Source: an uncultured Pelagibacteraceae bacterium (lineage in GTDB: Bacteria; Pseudomonadota; Alphaproteobacteria; Pelagibacterales; AG-422-B15). Taken from it: a stretch of 55,359 bases of DNA. Below, one piece after another: positions 8,141 to 16,112 of the stretch. Each line of letters opens with the position of its first letter. Within the stretch, counting starts at the first letter, position 1. The DNA is taken from assembly GCA_902518415.1 (NCBI GenBank), contig CABYGA010000004.1, positions 1 through 55,359 of the forward strand. The letters run 5' to 3'. The notes beneath the pieces are model-generated. The model was not told the origin of the DNA, did not search any database, and saw only the letters and a program-made list of their open reading frames with translations. Made by a program: the position numbers and the translations under genes.

Positions 8141-8772
8141 ATCTAGCTATAATAAATTTCGGTTCAGGAAATTTACATTCTGTTCATAAAGCTTTTGAAA
8201 GCGTAAGCTCAGATTTAAGCAATCCTTACAATATTATTGTGACCAATGATCCTAAAGAGATTCAGTCAGCCGATAAGATTGTGTTGCCTGGAGTAGGTGC
8301 TTTCGGTGATTGTAAAAATGCAATTTTAAACATAGAAGGTTTGCATGCATCACTTGAAGTTTCGGTTATAAAAAACAAAGTCCCTTTTATGGGGATATGC
8401 GTGGGTATGCAGTTGCTGGCTGATCTATCATATGAGTTTGGTACACACTCAGGCTTTGGTTGGATACCAGGTGAAGTAAGAAGAATTACATCTCCTAAAG
8501 AATATAAGATCCCTCACATGGGATGGAATGAGATTGCGTTTTCAGACCACAAGTTATTTGATAATTGTGAGCAAGGGTCAGATTTTTATTTTGTTCACAG
8601 TTTTTATTTTCAGAATCAAAAAAATGAACATTCTATAGCTACGACTAAATACCCTGATCAAATTACGGCGGCAGTTTGCAAGGAAAATATATGTGGTACA
8701 CAATTTCATCCTGAAAAAAGCCATATAAATGGAAAAAAAATAATTCATAACTTTTTAGAGTGGAAGCCATAA
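8137..8772 (+). CDS. hisH: Imidazole glycerol phosphate synthase, glutaminase subunit HisH
   Basis: The 211-residue class I glutamine amidotransferase supplies ammonia to HisF. The nucleophile Cys88 lies in MGICVGMQLL. The His-Glu pair is in CGTQFHPEKSH near the C-terminus. The oxyanion segment LPGVGAFGDC is present near residue 50. The ATG overlaps the bcp stop (ATGA), and the TAA overlaps the hisA start by one base (TAATG). HisH and HisF are separated only by hisA, as in most proteobacteria. Confidence 0.96.
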   Translation: MNLAIINFGSGNLHSVHKAFESVSSDLSNPYNIIVTNDPKEIQSADKIVLPGVGAFGDCKNAILNIEGLHASLEVSVIKNKVPFMGICVGMQLLADLSYEFGTHSGFGWIPGEVRRITSPKEYKIPHMGWNEIAFSDHKLFDNCEQGSDFYFVHSFYFQNQKNEHSIATTKYPDQITAAVCKENICGTQFHPEKSHINGKKIIHNFLEWKP

Positions 8773-9497
8773 TGATCTTATTTCCCGCTATTGATTTGAA
8801 AGATGGTAAATGTGTACGCCTTGTCCAGGGCGATTTTAATAAATCTACTACTTATAATAATTCACCCTTAGATCAGGCTAAGTTATTTGAAGATCTAGGG
8901 ATAAGTTGGCTTCATTGTGTAGATTTAGATGGAGCTTTGGCGGGTCAATCAGAAAATGTAAAGTCAATTGAAGAGATTGCGTCAAAAACAAATTTGAAAT
9001 TGCAATTTGGTGGAGGTATTCGAAATATAAAATCAGTTGAAACCTTAATCAATATTGGCATACAAAATGTAATACTTGGAACAGCAGCATTTGAAGATTA
9101 TGAATTATTTCAAACTGCTATTCAGAAATATCCAAACAAAATGTCTATTGCACTAGACATTAAAAATGAGCAAGTCGCTCTTCGTGGTTGGAGAGAAGTT
9201 AAGTCAATTAATCTCGCGAAATTTTTACTATCGATTGAAGGTTTAAAAATAAATTCAATTATATGTACAGACGTGATGAGAGATGGAATGAAAAAAGGAA
9301 TTAACTTTGATATGCTGGAGAATGTCATGAAAATGACGAGCTTTTTGTGTGTTGCTTCAGGCGGCGTATCGTCAATTGATGATATAAAAAATATCAAAGG
9401 TAAAAACTATTCTCAAATGAAAGGTGTCATTGTTGGTAAAGCAATTTATGACAAAAACATTGATATTAAAGACGCATTAAAAATATTAAGTAAATAA
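8772..9497 (+). CDS. hisA: ProFAR isomerase HisA
   Basis: This (beta/alpha)8-barrel of 241 residues isomerises N'-ProFAR to PRFAR, the substrate of HisF. The start motif [20 protein letters not shown] contains the first catalytic Asp. The phosphate-binding loops appear as LQFGGGIRN and [10 protein letters not shown], and TDVMRDGM carries the second Asp. I use the ATG at 8772, which overlaps the hisH stop (TAATG). A GTG at 8760 would add four residues that do not match the family. The hisF start overlaps the hisA stop in the same TAATG manner. Confidence 0.95.
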   Translation: MILFPAIDLKDGKCVRLVQGDFNKSTTYNNSPLDQAKLFEDLGISWLHCVDLDGALAGQSENVKSIEEIASKTNLKLQFGGGIRNIKSVETLINIGIQNVILGTAAFEDYELFQTAIQKYPNKMSIALDIKNEQVALRGWREVKSINLAKFLLSIEGLKINSIICTDVMRDGMKKGINFDMLENVMKMTSFLCVASGGVSSIDDIKNIKGKNYSQMKGVIVGKAIYDKNIDIKDALKILSK

Positions 9498-10255
9498 TGT
9501 TAAAAAAAAGAATTATACCCTGTTTAGATGTTGATAACGGCAGAGTTGTTAAAGGGGTTAATTTTATTGATCTAGTTGATGCAGGAGATCCAGTAGAACA
9601 AGCTATAATCTATAATGCTGAAGGAGCTGACGAGCTTTGTTTTTTAGATATTACTGCGTCAAGTGATAACAGAGACACATTGCTAGAGGTGGTAAAAAAA
9701 ACAGCTGAGAATTGTTTCATACCTCTTACTGTAGGTGGAGGTGTCAGGAATTTGGATGACATTTCACGTTTACTTCATTTTGGAGCAGATAAAGTTTCAA
9801 TAAATACAGCGGCAGTTGATAATATTGATTTAGTAGCTGAGGCTGCAAACAAGTATGGTTCATCAACAATCGTGATCGCTGTAGACGCAAAAGAAACCGC
9901 TGAAAATCAATGGAAAGTATTCACTCATGGTGGGAGAAAAGAAACCAACATTGATGTTGTTACTTACTGCAATGAAGTGGCAAAACTAGGTGCTGGAGAA
10001 ATATTACTTACATCAATGGATAGAGATGGAACAAAAAGTGGGTTTGACAATAAACTATTAAAAGCTGTTACTTCAAAAGTTAATGTACCAGTTATTGCGT
10101 CAGGTGGGGTTGGCAACTTGAGTCATCTTCTCGATGGCATTCTTGAAGGGGAGGCAAGTGCATTACTGGCTGCTTCTATTTTTCACTTTGGTGAATACAG
10201 CATAGGTGAAGTTAAAAGATATCTTGCTGATAATAATATTCCAGTTAGGATCTAA
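9497..10255 (+). CDS. hisF: Imidazole glycerol phosphate synthase, cyclase subunit HisF
   Basis: This 252-residue barrel protein closes the imidazole ring of IGP and releases AICAR. The N-terminus [18 protein letters not shown] includes the catalytic Asp (LDV). The second catalytic Asp is in [23 protein letters not shown] and VIASGGVGN are the two phosphate-binding loops. The length is standard. It forms a complex with HisH encoded two genes upstream. Its stop is 2 bp before the DUF1330 gene. Confidence 0.97.
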   Translation: MLKKRIIPCLDVDNGRVVKGVNFIDLVDAGDPVEQAIIYNAEGADELCFLDITASSDNRDTLLEVVKKTAENCFIPLTVGGGVRNLDDISRLLHFGADKVSINTAAVDNIDLVAEAANKYGSSTIVIAVDAKETAENQWKVFTHGGRKETNIDVVTYCNEVAKLGAGEILLTSMDRDGTKSGFDNKLLKAVTSKVNVPVIASGGVGNLSHLLDGILEGEASALLAASIFHFGEYSIGEVKRYLADNNIPVRI

Positions 10256-10257
10256 TC

Positions 10258-10545
10258 ATGAAAGGATATTGGATCGCAAAAGTAAATGTACTTCATCCCG
10301 ATAAACAAAAGATGTATGCTGAACTTGCCTCTAAGGCAGTGCAAAAATACGATGGTAAGTTCTTAGTGCGTGGAGGAAGTCAGGTTATTGCTGAGGGAAA
10401 AGAGTACGAACGAAATGTCGTAGTAGAATACTCTTCATTTGATAATGCAAAAAAAGCTTATAACAGTAAAGAATATCAAGAGGCAAAAAAATTGCTTGGT
10501 GAAGATAAGGATAGACTTTTTGCTATTGTTGAAGGTTATGAATAA
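10258..10545 (+). CDS. DUF1330 family protein
   Basis: The 95-residue protein opens MKGYWIAKVNVLHPDK and has KFLVRGG near residue 38 and VVEYSSFDNAKKAYNSKEY near residues 58-76. These are the hallmarks of DUF1330, a ferredoxin-like dimeric alpha-beta barrel related to small monooxygenases and dehydratases. No enzymatic function is established. It lies between hisF and hisE with a 2-bp gap before it and a 1-bp overlap after it, so it must be cotranscribed and probably translationally coupled with both. Whether it acts on a histidine-pathway intermediate is speculation. Confidence 0.85.
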   Translation: MKGYWIAKVNVLHPDKQKMYAELASKAVQKYDGKFLVRGGSQVIAEGKEYERNVVVEYSSFDNAKKAYNSKEYQEAKKLLGEDKDRLFAIVEGYE

Positions 10546-10853
10546 TGGTTAATAAAGTTGATGTTCTTGTTCGATTATTTGAGACTATTGAAAAACGTTC
10601 AAAAGAAGATTCCTCTAAATCATATACAGCCAAGCTCCTATCTGAAGGTAAAGCTAAATGCATTGAAAAATTAAAAGAAGAGTCTCTTGAAACAGTTGAA
10701 GCTGCAGAGCAAGGTAACGCAGAACAAATAATATATGAATCTGCTGATCTCATATATCATTTGCTTGTACTCTGGAAAAAATTTGATATTTCAGCTGACC
10801 AAATATATGCAGAGCTAGAAAGCAGGGAAGGTAAAACAGGGTTGCGTAAATAA
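10545..10853 (+). CDS. hisE: Phosphoribosyl-ATP pyrophosphatase
   Basis: This 102-residue all-alpha MazG-like enzyme carries out the second step of histidine synthesis, hydrolysing PR-ATP to PR-AMP. The metal-binding block KLKEESLETVEAAEQ and the later ESADLIYHLLVLW are the family signature. It is a stand-alone HisE: no HisI (cyclohydrolase) is fused, and no hisI, hisG, hisD or hisC is found in the window. They must lie elsewhere if the pathway is complete. It overlaps the DUF1330 gene and the HIT gene by one base each (TAATG). Confidence 0.94.
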   Translation: MVNKVDVLVRLFETIEKRSKEDSSKSYTAKLLSEGKAKCIEKLKEESLETVEAAEQGNAEQIIYESADLIYHLLVLWKKFDISADQIYAELESREGKTGLRK

Positions 10854-11236
10854 TGAGTTACGACAAAGATAATATATTTGCAAAAATAATAAGAGGTGAG
10901 ATTCCCTGTGATAAAATTTATGAAGATGACTTTGTACTTTCTTTTAAAGATATAAGGCCTCAAGCACCTTCCCACGCATTAATTATTCCTAAAGGAAACT
11001 ATCTAGACATTAATGACTTTAGTTTAAACGCCAGTGATAATGAAATTATTGGGTTTAATAGGGCTATTGCGAAGGTTGCGGATATGTTGGGTATTAGTGA
11101 AAATTCAGGAGGAAATGGTTATAGAGTTATAGCGAATGCTGGAAATGACGCACATCAAGAAGTACCACATCTTCACTTTCATTTATTAGCTGGAAGACCT
11201 TTGGGTCCAATGGTTTTTCCAGAAAAACCAAATTAA
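10853..11236 (+). CDS. hinT: HIT family purine nucleoside phosphoramidase (HinT-like)
   Basis: This 127-residue protein has the histidine triad HQEVPHLHFHLLAGRPLGPM near the C-terminus and the opening IFAKIIRGEIPCDKIYED. HinT-type enzymes hydrolyse adenosine-5'-phosphoramidates and aminoacyl adenylates. Following hisE is a frequent alphaproteobacterial arrangement. The functional link to histidine synthesis is not known. Its start overlaps the hisE stop by one base. Confidence 0.93.
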   Translation: MSYDKDNIFAKIIRGEIPCDKIYEDDFVLSFKDIRPQAPSHALIIPKGNYLDINDFSLNASDNEIIGFNRAIAKVADMLGISENSGGNGYRVIANAGNDAHQEVPHLHFHLLAGRPLGPMVFPEKPN

Positions 11237-11248
11237 GAGTAATTTATA

Positions 11249-11704
11249 ATGACAAGTAAGATTTCAGACGAAGAACTGGTAAATTTATTTAATAAAAATA
11301 AACTATTTAACCTATTCAACATGACAGTTCTTGAAGTGAATACTGATGCTGGAAGTATTAAAATGGAATTTGAAGTAGAGCAAAAATATTGTAATCCTGC
11401 AGGTGATGTTCAAGGAGGTATCGTAAGTGGGATGGTTGATGATGCTACTGCTCTTGCCTTTATCTTTCAAAACCATTTTAAAAAAAGACCGCCAACTATA
11501 GAACTAAAAACTAATTTTCTATACCCTACAAAACCAGGAAAAGTAATTGGATATGGCCAAGTAGTTAAATCAGGAAAAAATATTGCTTTCCTAGAAGGAA
11601 GACTTGAACAAAACAACAGAACTGTTGTCACAGCCACATCTACTTGTGTAATTGTAGATATGCCTCAAGTAAATTTAAAAAAAATGATGGGAGAAAAAAA
11701 ATGA
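11249..11704 (+). CDS. PaaI-type hotdog thioesterase
   Basis: This 151-residue protein contains NPAGDVQGGIVSGMVDDATALAF. This is the PaaI/YdiI-like segment in which an Asn/Gly-rich strand precedes the catalytic Asp on the hotdog helix. ELKTNFLYPTKPGKV is the following strand. It probably cleaves an aryl- or acyl-CoA thioester, with substrate unknown. It continues the his run after a 12-bp gap, and its last codons overlap the following oxidoreductase by 4 bp, suggesting joint expression. Confidence 0.8.
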   Translation: MTSKISDEELVNLFNKNKLFNLFNMTVLEVNTDAGSIKMEFEVEQKYCNPAGDVQGGIVSGMVDDATALAFIFQNHFKKRPPTIELKTNFLYPTKPGKVIGYGQVVKSGKNIAFLEGRLEQNNRTVVTATSTCVIVDMPQVNLKKMMGEKK

Positions 11705-12717
11705 TTAATAAACAATGGATACTAAAAAATTTCCCTGTAGGAGATATTAAAGAAGGCGATTTAGTTATGGAAGAAACTTCTGTTCCAGAATTAAATGAAA
11801 ACGACGTTTTGATAAGGAATATTTATTTATCACTTGATCCTGCTAACAGAGGATGGATGAGTGGGCGTGCCTCTTATGTTGATGCAATGCAAACTGGAGA
11901 TGTTATGAGAGGCGGAACAATAGGCATAGTTGAGAAATCAAAAAACCAGAAATTTAAAGAAGGTGAGATTGTTAATTGTATGGGTGGATGGCAAGAATAT
12001 TTTATCACCAATGGTAAAGGTGTTAGACAAATACCACAAGGTACTGGTTTTCCATTAGATAGTTATATGAGTATTTTGGGAATGACAGGGATGACTGCTT
12101 ATTTTGGTTTACTAGATATTACAAAACCTCAACCAGGTGAAACATTAGTTGTTTCAGCTGCAGCAGGTGCCGTAGGTTCTATAGTTTGCCAAATTGGAAA
12201 AATAAAAGGATGCAAAGTTATCGGTATCGCTGGTTCTGATGAGAAGTGTCAGTGGTTAGTAAATGATCTTGGCATAGATGGAGCAATAAATTATAAAACA
12301 GAAAATATTAGAAAAAGACTTAAAGATCTTTGTTCTGATGGAGTTGATATATATTTTGAAAATGTTGGAGGAACCATTACGGATGCTGTCCTTACAAGAA
12401 TGAATATAAATGGAAGAATAAGTTTATGCGGCTTAATATCTGGCTATAACGCTGAATCATTAGTACCTGGACCAGCATGGGGAAACCTATTGATCAAAAG
12501 AATAATGCTTAAAGGTTTCATTGTTTTTGACTATTTTAAAAGATACATAGAGGCTTACCAAGACCTTACAACTTGGATCAAAGAGGGAAAAATTAAATAT
12601 AAAAACCACATAGTTCCTGGTTTAGAGAATGCAGAAAACTCTATTAAAAAGTTATTTTCAGGAGAAAATGATGGGAAATTAATAATAAAAGTTTCAGAAG
12701 ATACGACTCAAAACTAA
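11701..12717 (+). CDS. NADP-dependent MDR oxidoreductase (CurA/YncB, prostaglandin reductase-like)
   Basis: This 338-residue medium-chain reductase lacks the catalytic zinc ligands of alcohol dehydrogenases. It has SLDPANRGWMSGRASY, GGTIGIVEKS, and the nucleotide-binding segment VSAAAGAVGSIVCQIGK. The late CGLISGYN block is typical of the leukotriene B4 12-hydroxydehydrogenase/CurA group. Members reduce alpha,beta-unsaturated ketones or aldehydes with NADPH. The true substrate cannot be inferred. I chose the ATG at 11701, which overlaps the thioesterase stop by 4 bp. The upstream in-frame stretch lies inside that gene. Confidence 0.87.
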   Translation: MINKQWILKNFPVGDIKEGDLVMEETSVPELNENDVLIRNIYLSLDPANRGWMSGRASYVDAMQTGDVMRGGTIGIVEKSKNQKFKEGEIVNCMGGWQEYFITNGKGVRQIPQGTGFPLDSYMSILGMTGMTAYFGLLDITKPQPGETLVVSAAAGAVGSIVCQIGKIKGCKVIGIAGSDEKCQWLVNDLGIDGAINYKTENIRKRLKDLCSDGVDIYFENVGGTITDAVLTRMNINGRISLCGLISGYNAESLVPGPAWGNLLIKRIMLKGFIVFDYFKRYIEAYQDLTTWIKEGKIKYKNHIVPGLENAENSIKKLFSGENDGKLIIKVSEDTTQN

Positions 12718-12721
12718 ACCA

Positions 12722-13702
12722 ATGAAAAAAGTTTTAATCTTCAGCAATGGGGAGCAAATTGGAGATGGCATTTTAAAATTGCCAATTGTTTATCAATTAA
12801 AAGATAGATTTCCAAACTATGAAATTCATTGGATGACTGACACAATCTATACGGAGTATAATCAAAGACTAAAAAAGTTTACCTCAAACTATATCGACAA
12901 AATATGGGAAAAAGCAAAATTAAACCCCTTCTTTTGGAAAAAAATCTCAAATGTTTATAATTTAAATAACGAAGAATTTGATATTATTATTGATACGCAA
13001 AAAGCTGTGCCCAGAACCATTGCCTTAAAGAGGTTAAAAACAAAAATTTTTATTTCATCTACGGCTAACTGGTTTTTTTCAAACTTAAAACCTAAAGCTT
13101 TTAGTAAAGAAAGAAAATTTTATATAAAAAGTATTATTGAAATGCTTGACCTAGTTTCAAATTATGAAGATAAAAAAGAATTTGAAATAGATATTCCTCA
13201 ATCAATAACAGAGACCTTAAATAAATTGTTTGACCCCAGTAAAAAGTATATTGGTATTGCGCCTGGTTCAAATACTCCAACAAGGATTTGGTCATTTGAT
13301 AAATACTTAGAAGTAGCTAAATTTTATGAAAAAAAAGATTTCAATATTGTTTTTTTTCTTGGACCAGAGGAACAAAATCTTCGTAAAGAAATAATTGATG
13401 TCATAGATAATCCTCTTTTTCCTGAAGAAGAAGTTCAAAATTATCCAGGAATTGAAGTGGTAATGGCATCAACAAATTATTTAGATATTGCTATAACTAA
13501 TGACAGCGGAACTGGTCAAATGCTCTCAACTAATATGTGTCCATTGTTAAAAATCTGTGGTCCAACAAGTGCAGTCAAATTTTTAAATGACCAATTCACA
13601 AACATTAATTTTATTGCGTCGCAGAGTTTTGGTGGAGATGATATAAATTTAATAACTTCAGATGCAGTAATTAATGAAATTGATAAAATTTTAGATAGTT
13701 AA
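12722..13702 (+). CDS. Glycosyltransferase family 9 (heptosyltransferase-like)
   Basis: The 326-residue protein has the GT9 layout. An N-terminal Rossmann domain (FSNGEQIGDGILKLPIVYQL) is followed by a C-terminal domain with APGSNTPTRIWSFDKYLEVA and NDSGTGQMLST. This is the ADP-heptose:LPS heptosyltransferase pattern. It likely adds a sugar to a lipopolysaccharide core or related envelope glycan at the inner membrane. It ends the plus-strand run that begins with hisB and is separated from the oxidoreductase by only 4 bp. It converges on the kinase gene with a 3-bp gap. Confidence 0.83.
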   Translation: MKKVLIFSNGEQIGDGILKLPIVYQLKDRFPNYEIHWMTDTIYTEYNQRLKKFTSNYIDKIWEKAKLNPFFWKKISNVYNLNNEEFDIIIDTQKAVPRTIALKRLKTKIFISSTANWFFSNLKPKAFSKERKFYIKSIIEMLDLVSNYEDKKEFEIDIPQSITETLNKLFDPSKKYIGIAPGSNTPTRIWSFDKYLEVAKFYEKKDFNIVFFLGPEEQNLRKEIIDVIDNPLFPEEEVQNYPGIEVVMASTNYLDIAITNDSGTGQMLSTNMCPLLKICGPTSAVKFLNDQFTNINFIASQSFGGDDINLITSDAVINEIDKILDS

Positions 13703-13705
13703 ATT

Positions 13706-14659
13706 TTATAATCTAGCCCCGTAGACTTGTATTACCTTAGAAGCAAATTTAACTCCTTCTTTACCACATTCTTCAAGGGGCTGTCCCTGAATATATTTTA
13801 ACAAAAATCCTGCTGCAAATAGATCACCAGCTCCCGTTGTATCAACAAGATTGTCTATTTTTTGGGGTTCAATTTTAATTACTTCTTCATTATTTATAAT
13901 CATTGCCCCATTTTCACCAAGTGTTATTGCGAATATCTTATTTTTATCTTTGATAATGTTTATGCTCTCATCCAAGTCTGATGTTCCTAATAGAGATTTA
14001 ATCTCCTCTTCGTTTGCAAAAATAATATCAGCTTCTTCATTAATTAAACTTAAAAAGCTCTCTTTAAAACGTTCAATACAAAATACGTCAGATACACTGA
14101 AGGCTACAATTTTATTATTTTCCTTAGCTACCTTTGTCGCTTTTTTGATTGCAACTTGGGCATCATCTAGGTCCCAAAGATACCCCTCTAGATAAGTGAT
14201 TTTTGATTGTGAAATAACATCTTCATTAACATCATCAGAATTTAGCTTTTGGGAAATTCCTAAATACGTACTCATCGTCCTTTGAGCATCAGGGGTCACC
14301 ATAACTAGGCATCGCCCTGTTTCACTCTCATCAGACTGAGGGACATTCGCAAAAAATACATTTTCTTTATTTAATCCATCAACAAATGCGTTCCCTACTT
14401 CATCTATTCCAACTTTTCCAATAAAAGCTGTTTTCATATTATTTTGAGCTAGAGCAACTATTGAGTTTGCAACCGATCCACCAGACACAGTTTTTTTAAT
14501 ATCAATTTTCTCTGAGATATTTTTAATACCATCTAAATCCACTAGAGACATGAGGCCTTTTCTCAATTCGTGCTCGTTCAAAAATTGATCTTCTACGTCT
14601 GTAATTACGTCAACGATAGAATTACCAATACCTACGATGTCATATTTATTATCTACCAT
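13706..14659 (-). CDS. PfkB family carbohydrate kinase, probable adenosine kinase
   Basis: This 317-residue ribokinase-fold protein has the N-terminal DIVGIGNSIVDVI, the substrate motif SGGSVANSI, and the C-terminal anion-hole motif DTTGAGDLFAAGFL. Its closest pattern in my memory is the alphaproteobacterial adenosine kinase-like PfkB group. Sugar or nucleoside specificity cannot be proven here. I prefer the ATG at 14659, preceded by GGTGGAG. A TTG at 14671 would add four residues. The start overlaps the end of the SDR gene by 7 bp, so the two are coupled. Confidence 0.82.
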   Translation of the reverse strand: MVDNKYDIVGIGNSIVDVITDVEDQFLNEHELRKGLMSLVDLDGIKNISEKIDIKKTVSGGSVANSIVALAQNNMKTAFIGKVGIDEVGNAFVDGLNKENVFFANVPQSDESETGRCLVMVTPDAQRTMSTYLGISQKLNSDDVNEDVISQSKITYLEGYLWDLDDAQVAIKKATKVAKENNKIVAFSVSDVFCIERFKESFLSLINEEADIIFANEEEIKSLLGTSDLDESINIIKDKNKIFAITLGENGAMIINNEEVIKIEPQKIDNLVDTTGAGDLFAAGFLLKYIQGQPLEECGKEGVKFASKVIQVYGARL

Positions 14660-15381
14660 GTCTCCACCCAAGGTCGCAGATCTATTTCATAAGTCCACGC
14701 GTTTTTTGGTTGATTATGTATCATTAAGTAGTTCTGTGCAATATCATCCGGATTCATTAGTCCATCGACTTTTTTCTTTTCTTTCACATAATCAGGAAAC
14801 AATTCATTGACCCATGGGGTATCAATTGCCCCATCAATAACAACATGCGCAACATGAATTCCTTTAGGCCCTAACTCTCTTGCCATACTCTGTGATAAAG
14901 CCCGCTTTGCATGCTTTGCTCCTGAAAAAGCGGCAAAACCCTCTTTACCCCTGACGCTTGCCGATGCACCAGTAAAAATTATAGTCCCTTTTTTTCTAGG
15001 AACCATTTTTTTTGCAACTTCTCTCCCCATAAGAAATGCACCGAATGCAGCCATTTCCCAAACTTTATAATACTTTCTTGATGTTGTTTCTAATATGCCG
15101 TACCTGATATTTGCCCCTATGTTGTATACTGCAACCAAGATCTCTCCGATTTCGTTTTCAATTTTATTAATTAAACCAATGACATCATCCTCTTTTCTCG
15201 CATCAAGTGAATAAAAGAAACATTCACCACCATTTTTTTTAATTTCTTCAGCTAACTCAGATAACTTATCACCATTTCTTCTTGCAACCACAACAGTAAA
15301 ACCATCATTTGCAAAAACTCTTGCTATTGACGAACCTAGACTATCACCAGCGCCAATTATCAATGCTACTTTATTTGTCAT
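14653..15381 (-). CDS. Atypical short-chain dehydrogenase/reductase with Phe at the catalytic Tyr position
   Basis: This 242-residue SDR has a glycine-rich nucleotide loop, GAGDSLGSSIARVFA, in place of the usual TGxxxGxG. The active-site region reads TGASASVRGKEGFAAFSGAKHA. Ser and Lys are recognisable, but the usual YxxxK is FSGAK, so the catalytic Tyr is replaced by Phe. I recall related proteobacterial SDRs with the same change, so this is probably a subfamily trait rather than decay. The reaction is unknown. A promoter with TTGATA and TAGATT lies immediately upstream, and the PfkB kinase follows with a 7-bp overlap. Confidence 0.82.
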   Translation of the reverse strand: MTNKVALIIGAGDSLGSSIARVFANDGFTVVVARRNGDKLSELAEEIKKNGGECFFYSLDARKEDDVIGLINKIENEIGEILVAVYNIGANIRYGILETTSRKYYKVWEMAAFGAFLMGREVAKKMVPRKKGTIIFTGASASVRGKEGFAAFSGAKHAKRALSQSMARELGPKGIHVAHVVIDGAIDTPWVNELFPDYVKEKKKVDGLMNPDDIAQNYLMIHNQPKNAWTYEIDLRPWVETW

Positions 15382-15390
15382 ATCGAAAGA

Positions 15391-15418
15391 AATCTAGCAG
15401 TTACCGTCAAACTATCAA
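15391..15418 (-). promoter_or_regulatory. Sigma-70-like promoter of the SDR-kinase pair
   Basis: On the minus strand, TTGATA (plus 15418-15413) and TAGATT (plus 15396-15391) are separated by 16 bases. The -10 box ends 9 bases before the ATG at 15381, which predicts a leader of only a few bases. Confidence 0.5.
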
Positions 15419-15440
15419 CTCCCTATTGTAAATATATCTA

Positions 15441-16094
15441 TTAAGGTTTTTTTGTTTGTACTGGTTTTTTTCTGTCAGGAAAACAGGTCTTGCAAATCTT
15501 GCATTCTAAGCCAAAACATTTTCTTGCTTCACAATACTCTCTTCCATAAAAAATAATTTGTAAATGAAGTTTATTCCAACTATTCATTGGAAAGACTTTT
15601 TTTAAATCTTTTTCTGTTTGAGTTACATTTTTTCCATTAGTAAGTCCCCATCTTTGCGCTAATCGATGAATATGTGTGTCAACAGGAAAAGCTGGATGAC
15701 CAAAACCTTGTGACATTACTACACTAGCTGTTTTATGGCCAACACCAGGAAGCTTTTCAAGTTCGTCAAAACTTTCTGGTACCTTGCCACTGAAACTATT
15801 TACTAATATTTTAGATAATTTATGGATTGCGCTAGACTTCTGGGGGGCAAGGCCACACGGTCTTATAATTTTGTATATTTTATTTTTAGATAACGTTTGC
15901 ATTTTTTTTGCATTATTTGCTTCTTTAAAAAGTATTGGTGTAATTTCATTCACTCTTTTATCAGTACATTGTGCGCTTAAAAGAACAGAAATTAAAAGTT
16001 CAAATTTGTTCTTGTGATTTAGAGGTATAGGAGTTTTAGGATATATTTTATTTAATATACCCATTATTTTTGTTGCTCGTTCAGCTCTTTGCAT
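15441..16094 (-). CDS. nth: Endonuclease III (DNA glycosylase/AP lyase)
   Basis: This 217-residue base-excision enzyme removes oxidised pyrimidines. The helix-hairpin-helix LPGVGHKTASVVMSQ carries the catalytic Lys (in HKTA), and VDTHIHRLAQRWGL carries the catalytic Asp. The C-terminal iron-sulfur region YCEARKCFGLECKICKTCF contains five Cys, but their spacing departs from the canonical C-x6-C-x2-C-x5-C. Either C-x9-C-x2-C-x2-C or a set using the extra Cys is possible. I use the ATG at 16094. A TTG two codons earlier is the only other option nearby. It is last in the dnaK-dnaJ-dapB-nth row. Confidence 0.93.
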   Translation of the reverse strand: MQRAERATKIMGILNKIYPKTPIPLNHKNKFELLISVLLSAQCTDKRVNEITPILFKEANNAKKMQTLSKNKIYKIIRPCGLAPQKSSAIHKLSKILVNSFSGKVPESFDELEKLPGVGHKTASVVMSQGFGHPAFPVDTHIHRLAQRWGLTNGKNVTQTEKDLKKVFPMNSWNKLHLQIIFYGREYCEARKCFGLECKICKTCFPDRKKPVQTKKP

Positions 16095-16112
16095 AAGCAA
16101 TTTATTACTGTT

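Noticed and set aside
15382..15440. A tRNA or small RNA gene in the gap between nth and the SDR gene.
   Set aside because: The 59-bp gap is too short for a tRNA and contains a promoter facing the SDR gene. No RNA fold was apparent.
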